Assembly: GCA_002452695.1 (NCBI GenBank)
Contig: DKFA01000042.1
Coordinates: forward strand, 16,060 to 22,319
DNA from: Dehalococcoidia bacterium UBA6808
GTDB lineage: Bacteria > Chloroflexota > Dehalococcoidia > GIF9 > UBA5629
DNA: 6,260 nucleotides
Direction: 5' to 3'
Shown: in pieces, positions 3,965 through 6,260 of the stretch
How positions within the stretch are numbered: the stretch's first letter is position 1
Layout of the letters: every line of letters begins with the position of its first letter
Notes under the pieces: model-generated
What the model saw: only the letters and a program-made list of their open reading frames with translations
Databases searched by the model: none
What the model was told of the DNA's origin: nothing
Position numbers and translations under genes: made by a program

Positions 3965-5821
3965 TTATCTATCCCTCTTCCACACGGATTTAATCTTTTG
4001 CCAGAATTGCCGGACCCGTGGGACCCCTCTTTCATCTATAAGCCGGCCAGTGGCCGACCTGTGCTCTCTTCCCAGGAAAGCGCGGCTGACCGAGCGTTCC
4101 AGCACACCGTGGAAGGCGAAACTCAATGCGATCAAAACGTAAATGGCCAGGGCAGCCAGCAGCAGCGGCAAGATCAGATCAAATGTTGCATGCGAAAACA
4201 GCCTGGCGATAAAGGGGATAAAGGCCGCCGCTATAATGATGATCGATAGCGTGATTGAGCCGTGCCGGAGGACGGTCTGGACTTTTCGGATACCGAAACG
4301 CCTTGCCTCAGGCCTGTCTTTCAGCAGATATGCCAGGCCTTCATCAACCAAGCTCTGCAGGTTTTTCAGGACTATGATAAAGGACGGCAGACACAGGACA
4401 ATCGATATTATGCCTGCCAGCAGGCCGATACGCGCCTTTTCTACACCGGTCAGCGAGACGATCTCGTCTACAAACTGCAGGGCGAATGTGCTCAGTCCGA
4501 TCAACAGCGCGATGATCAGCAGGTTGATGCCAATGGTTTTGGCTGTATGCCTGACTATATGTGCGGCCACGCTGTCCTGGTTGATGCTGTTATAGAAGCT
4601 TTCTATACGCCCGGCAACCTGCCGGTATGCATATTTCAACCATCCAGGAGAGCCGCGCTCTATCAGGCCGGCGACGGCGCCGGATGCCCTGATCAAATAA
4701 GGCGTGGTGAAACACGTGGCCGTGGTACACAGCGCCACCAGCGGATAAAGATAGGCAGCTACCGCCGCTTTTTCCACACCGGCTTTCATAATGACGAGCG
4801 AAAACTCACCCATCTGCGGCATGCTCATGCCCACATTTAAAGCGGTCCGACCATCGAAACCGGCCAGGAATGCGGCTACCAGGTTGATAAAGACCTTACC
4901 CGCGACAAAAACTGTAAATACTATCAGTACCGGGATGACGTAGTCCTTCAGCAGCGTAATATTCACCAGCATACCCATGGTTACGAAGAATACAGCAGCA
5001 AACAGCTGCCTGACGGGATTGACCACCTCACCAACCTCTGCAGCGCACGGTGTATCCCCGATCAGCGAACCCATTATGAATGCGCCGATGGCGATTGAGA
5101 ATCCCAGAAACTGGCCGAATATGGCGGAAGCAAAGCACAGGGCAAGGCTGGTGATCAACAGCGCCTCCTTTGACTGAAACTGCCTGGTAAAGCGCATGAC
5201 TTTCGGTATGATAATCGATCCGAGTAAAACTATCGCCACGATGAAAACGATCAACTGCAGGGAAAACTGTCCCAGGGCAGTAAGGTTAGCAATCCCGGTC
5301 GAGGCAAACTCGGTCAATAGAGCGAAAACGGCCAGGGAAATAAAATCCTCAACCAGCAATGTCCCTAATACAAGTCTGGCAAAGGGAGCATCGATCTGGC
5401 CGCTATCCCTGAAGATTTTCGAGACGATGGCAGAACTGGTGATCTGCATGGCGTTGCCCAGGAACAGCGCACCCAGAGGGGATAGCCCAATCAGCAGCCC
5501 TACACCAAATCCCAGGGCCATCATGGCAACGCATTCAAGTAGCCCGATAAACAGGATCGAACTGCCTGCGCTGCGCACCTTGCTCCAGTTAAACTCCAAC
5601 CCTATGCCGAAAAAGACCAGTACCAGTCCCAGGTCGGCGATATGGTTGATAGTCTGCAGGTCCGACACCAGGCTGATCGGCGGAGTATAAGGTCCGACAA
5701 GCAAACCTGCTATCAGATATCCCAGTATTGGCGGCTGTTTGAGCAGGCGGAATAGCAACGTAATCGCCCCGGCCACCACCAGGATGACAGCAAAATCTTT
5801 GACCAGCGTAAGTTCCTGCAT
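3965..5821 (-). CDS. CPA2-family (Kef-like) cation:proton antiporter with extra C-terminal membrane region
   Basis: This 618-residue inner-membrane protein should exchange K+ or Na+ for protons. Residues 1-380 form the Na+/H+ exchanger fold with about a dozen helices: 'QPPILGYLIAGLLVGP' (29-44) is the conserved helix-2 motif, 'GLVLVFFGIGLEF' (65-77) follows, and 'LLVEDFISLAV' (155-165) places the acidic pair E158-D159 where family members have DD, QD or ED at the ion site. 'TMGMLVN' (281-287), K309 in 'VAGKVFIN' and 'MPQMGEFSLVI' (334-344) are also typical. Instead of the cytoplasmic TrkA-N/RCK domain of KefB/C, residues 380-618 carry an amphipathic stretch and about four more hydrophobic segments (near 432-450, 466-487, 522-540, 546-570), then a basic tail (KIKSVWKRDR). 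The ATG at 5821 gives the expected N-terminus; its Shine-Dalgarno (AGGT, three bases away) is weak. It is transcribed from its own promoter; no strong terminator follows. The transported ion cannot be told. Confidence 0.92.
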   Translation of the reverse strand: MQELTLVKDFAVILVVAGAITLLFRLLKQPPILGYLIAGLLVGPYTPPISLVSDLQTINHIADLGLVLVFFGIGLEFNWSKVRSAGSSILFIGLLECVAMMALGFGVGLLIGLSPLGALFLGNAMQITSSAIVSKIFRDSGQIDAPFARLVLGTLLVEDFISLAVFALLTEFASTGIANLTALGQFSLQLIVFIVAIVLLGSIIIPKVMRFTRQFQSKEALLITSLALCFASAIFGQFLGFSIAIGAFIMGSLIGDTPCAAEVGEVVNPVRQLFAAVFFVTMGMLVNITLLKDYVIPVLIVFTVFVAGKVFINLVAAFLAGFDGRTALNVGMSMPQMGEFSLVIMKAGVEKAAVAAYLYPLVALCTTATCFTTPYLIRASGAVAGLIERGSPGWLKYAYRQVAGRIESFYNSINQDSVAAHIVRHTAKTIGINLLIIALLIGLSTFALQFVDEIVSLTGVEKARIGLLAGIISIVLCLPSFIIVLKNLQSLVDEGLAYLLKDRPEARRFGIRKVQTVLRHGSITLSIIIIAAAFIPFIARLFSHATFDLILPLLLAALAIYVLIALSFAFHGVLERSVSRAFLGREHRSATGRLIDERGVPRVRQFWQKIKSVWKRDR

Positions 5822-5884
5822 GTGACCTGCTCAGATGTGCCCGACGTGAATTGCCTCTGTGGAGAGCGCTGTAACGGACTGACA

Positions 5885-5914
5885 ATTATACTGCCTTGGT
5901 CATATCTCCGGCAA
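5885..5914 (-). promoter_or_regulatory. Promoter of the antiporter gene
   Basis: On the minus strand, TTGCCG at 5914-5909 and a perfect TATAAT at 5890-5885, 18 bases apart. Transcription would begin near 5878, leaving a leader of about 57 bases. From here to 6070 I see no gene on either strand; the left end of the IS-like sequence probably lies in this stretch, but I could not define a terminal repeat. Confidence 0.6.
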
Positions 5915-6070
5915 TTTATGCGCCACGCCGGTTACGGCCGTCCTGGAGCTTAGACGTGCGGCAGATATAAACAGTATCAACTGTGCAGCTCTACGATAGC
6001 AGGCAGCTTTCCAGTGTGGTGTCATGGCAATTTGCTGGACATATAGCAATAAAGCTGGTATGCTCCAGTA

Positions 6071-6260
6071 ATGAACAAGCCAGCGAAAGCTATCGATTTA
6101 TGGGAAAACGACCGTCGTATATTACAAAGCTGGGTACGCCCTCATACTACATCTCAGCAAATTGCCCGCCGCGGGATGATTATCTTGAGGACAGATGAAA
6201 AAAGCCAGATTCAGGCTTTGGATCGCACACAGCCGGGCTTGCCCTTGAAGAAGGGACGTT
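6071..6260 (+). CDS. IS630-family transposase, N-terminal fragment, probably degraded (runs off right edge)
   Basis: From an ATG at 6071 the frame is open for 63 residues to the window end. Residues 9-40, including 'DRRILQSWVRPHTTSQQIA' followed by 'RRGMIILRT', match the opening of IS630/Tc1-type transposases, whose N-terminal helix-turn-helix region runs L-x-x-W-x-R-x-x-T-x-Q-x-x-x-R-x-x-I-I-L before an IA-x-x-L helix. Such enzymes bind the terminal repeats and insert at TA dinucleotides with a DDE nuclease domain that would lie beyond the window. After residue 42 the fit weakens: 'KSQIQALDRTQPGLPLKKGR' is shorter than the usual IA-x-x-L...RxTVxxWxxRF helix pair and lacks its Trp, suggesting small deletions or frameshifts and hence a decayed copy. 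No Shine-Dalgarno precedes the ATG; the frame is closed by a TAA at 6050-6052. A competing plus-strand reading at 5983-6198 in another frame is a shadow of this one. Confidence 0.65.
   Translation, partial: MNKPAKAIDLWENDRRILQSWVRPHTTSQQIARRGMIILRTDEKSQIQALDRTQPGLPLKKGR

Noticed and set aside
3911..4249. Plus-strand ORF antisense to the antiporter 3' end
   Set aside because: It lies mostly opposite a clearly coded CPA2 gene, has no recognisable domain and no ribosome binding site; a shadow frame. The same holds for the plus-strand frames at 4143-4595, 4262-4840, 4977-5177 and 5196-5690.
5589..5885. Minus-strand 98-residue ORF over the antiporter 5' end
   Set aside because: It begins right at the predicted -10 of the antiporter gene and runs out of frame through its conserved N-terminus; composition (Arg/Gly/His-rich) is typical of a shadow frame.
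5983..6198. Plus-strand 71-residue ORF
   Set aside because: Its second half is an out-of-frame reading of the IS630-like sequence starting at 6071, and its first half has no recognisable features.

Overview
The window holds a stretch of ordinary bacterial chromosome of intermediate GC content. The genes are well spaced and mostly carry clear AGGAGG-type ribosome binding sites and strong intrinsic terminators. No rRNA, tRNA, CRISPR array or phage module is visible. Two lipoproteins with short lipoboxes, one of them with a CARDB-type adhesion domain, a stand-alone ketol-acid reductoisomerase of the 'GYGVQGPAQALN' type and a Kef-like antiporter suggest an environmental, perhaps anaerobic bacterium. 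A Chloroflexota (Dehalococcoidia-like) origin is my best guess, but it rests on protein style alone and is weakly supported.

Layout, left to right. Positions 1-330 (minus strand) hold the start of a zinc-ribbon protein running off the left edge, and a short out-of-frame overlapping ORF with pentapeptide-like spacing. Positions 434-1498 (plus) encode a secreted lipoprotein with a CARDB-like domain and a probable jelly-roll domain, closed by a 28-base palindromic terminator. Positions 1609-1830 (plus) encode a small two-helix membrane protein. A bidirectional terminator at 1918-1952 separates it from a convergent small lipoprotein (1981-2406, minus) with a regular leucine heptad coiled coil and a Tyr/Pro-rich tail. 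Positions 2595-3695 (minus) encode ketol-acid reductoisomerase (IlvC) with its own promoter, a possible operator dyad and a strong terminator. Positions 3965-5821 (minus) encode a 618-residue CPA2-family cation:proton antiporter with an additional C-terminal membrane region in place of a nucleotide-binding regulatory domain. At the right edge (6071-6260, plus) lies the N-terminal part of an IS630-family transposase, apparently degraded.

The genes do not form one pathway. Each of the main units has its own promoter and/or terminator, so they look like independent housekeeping or envelope genes: branched-chain amino acid synthesis, ion homeostasis and surface lipoproteins. I see no convincing new multi-gene system. 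The points most worth a second look are the acidic cofactor loop in IlvC, the ED-motif antiporter with its unusual C-terminal half, the heptad-repeat lipoprotein, and the overlapping small ORFs at the left edge.
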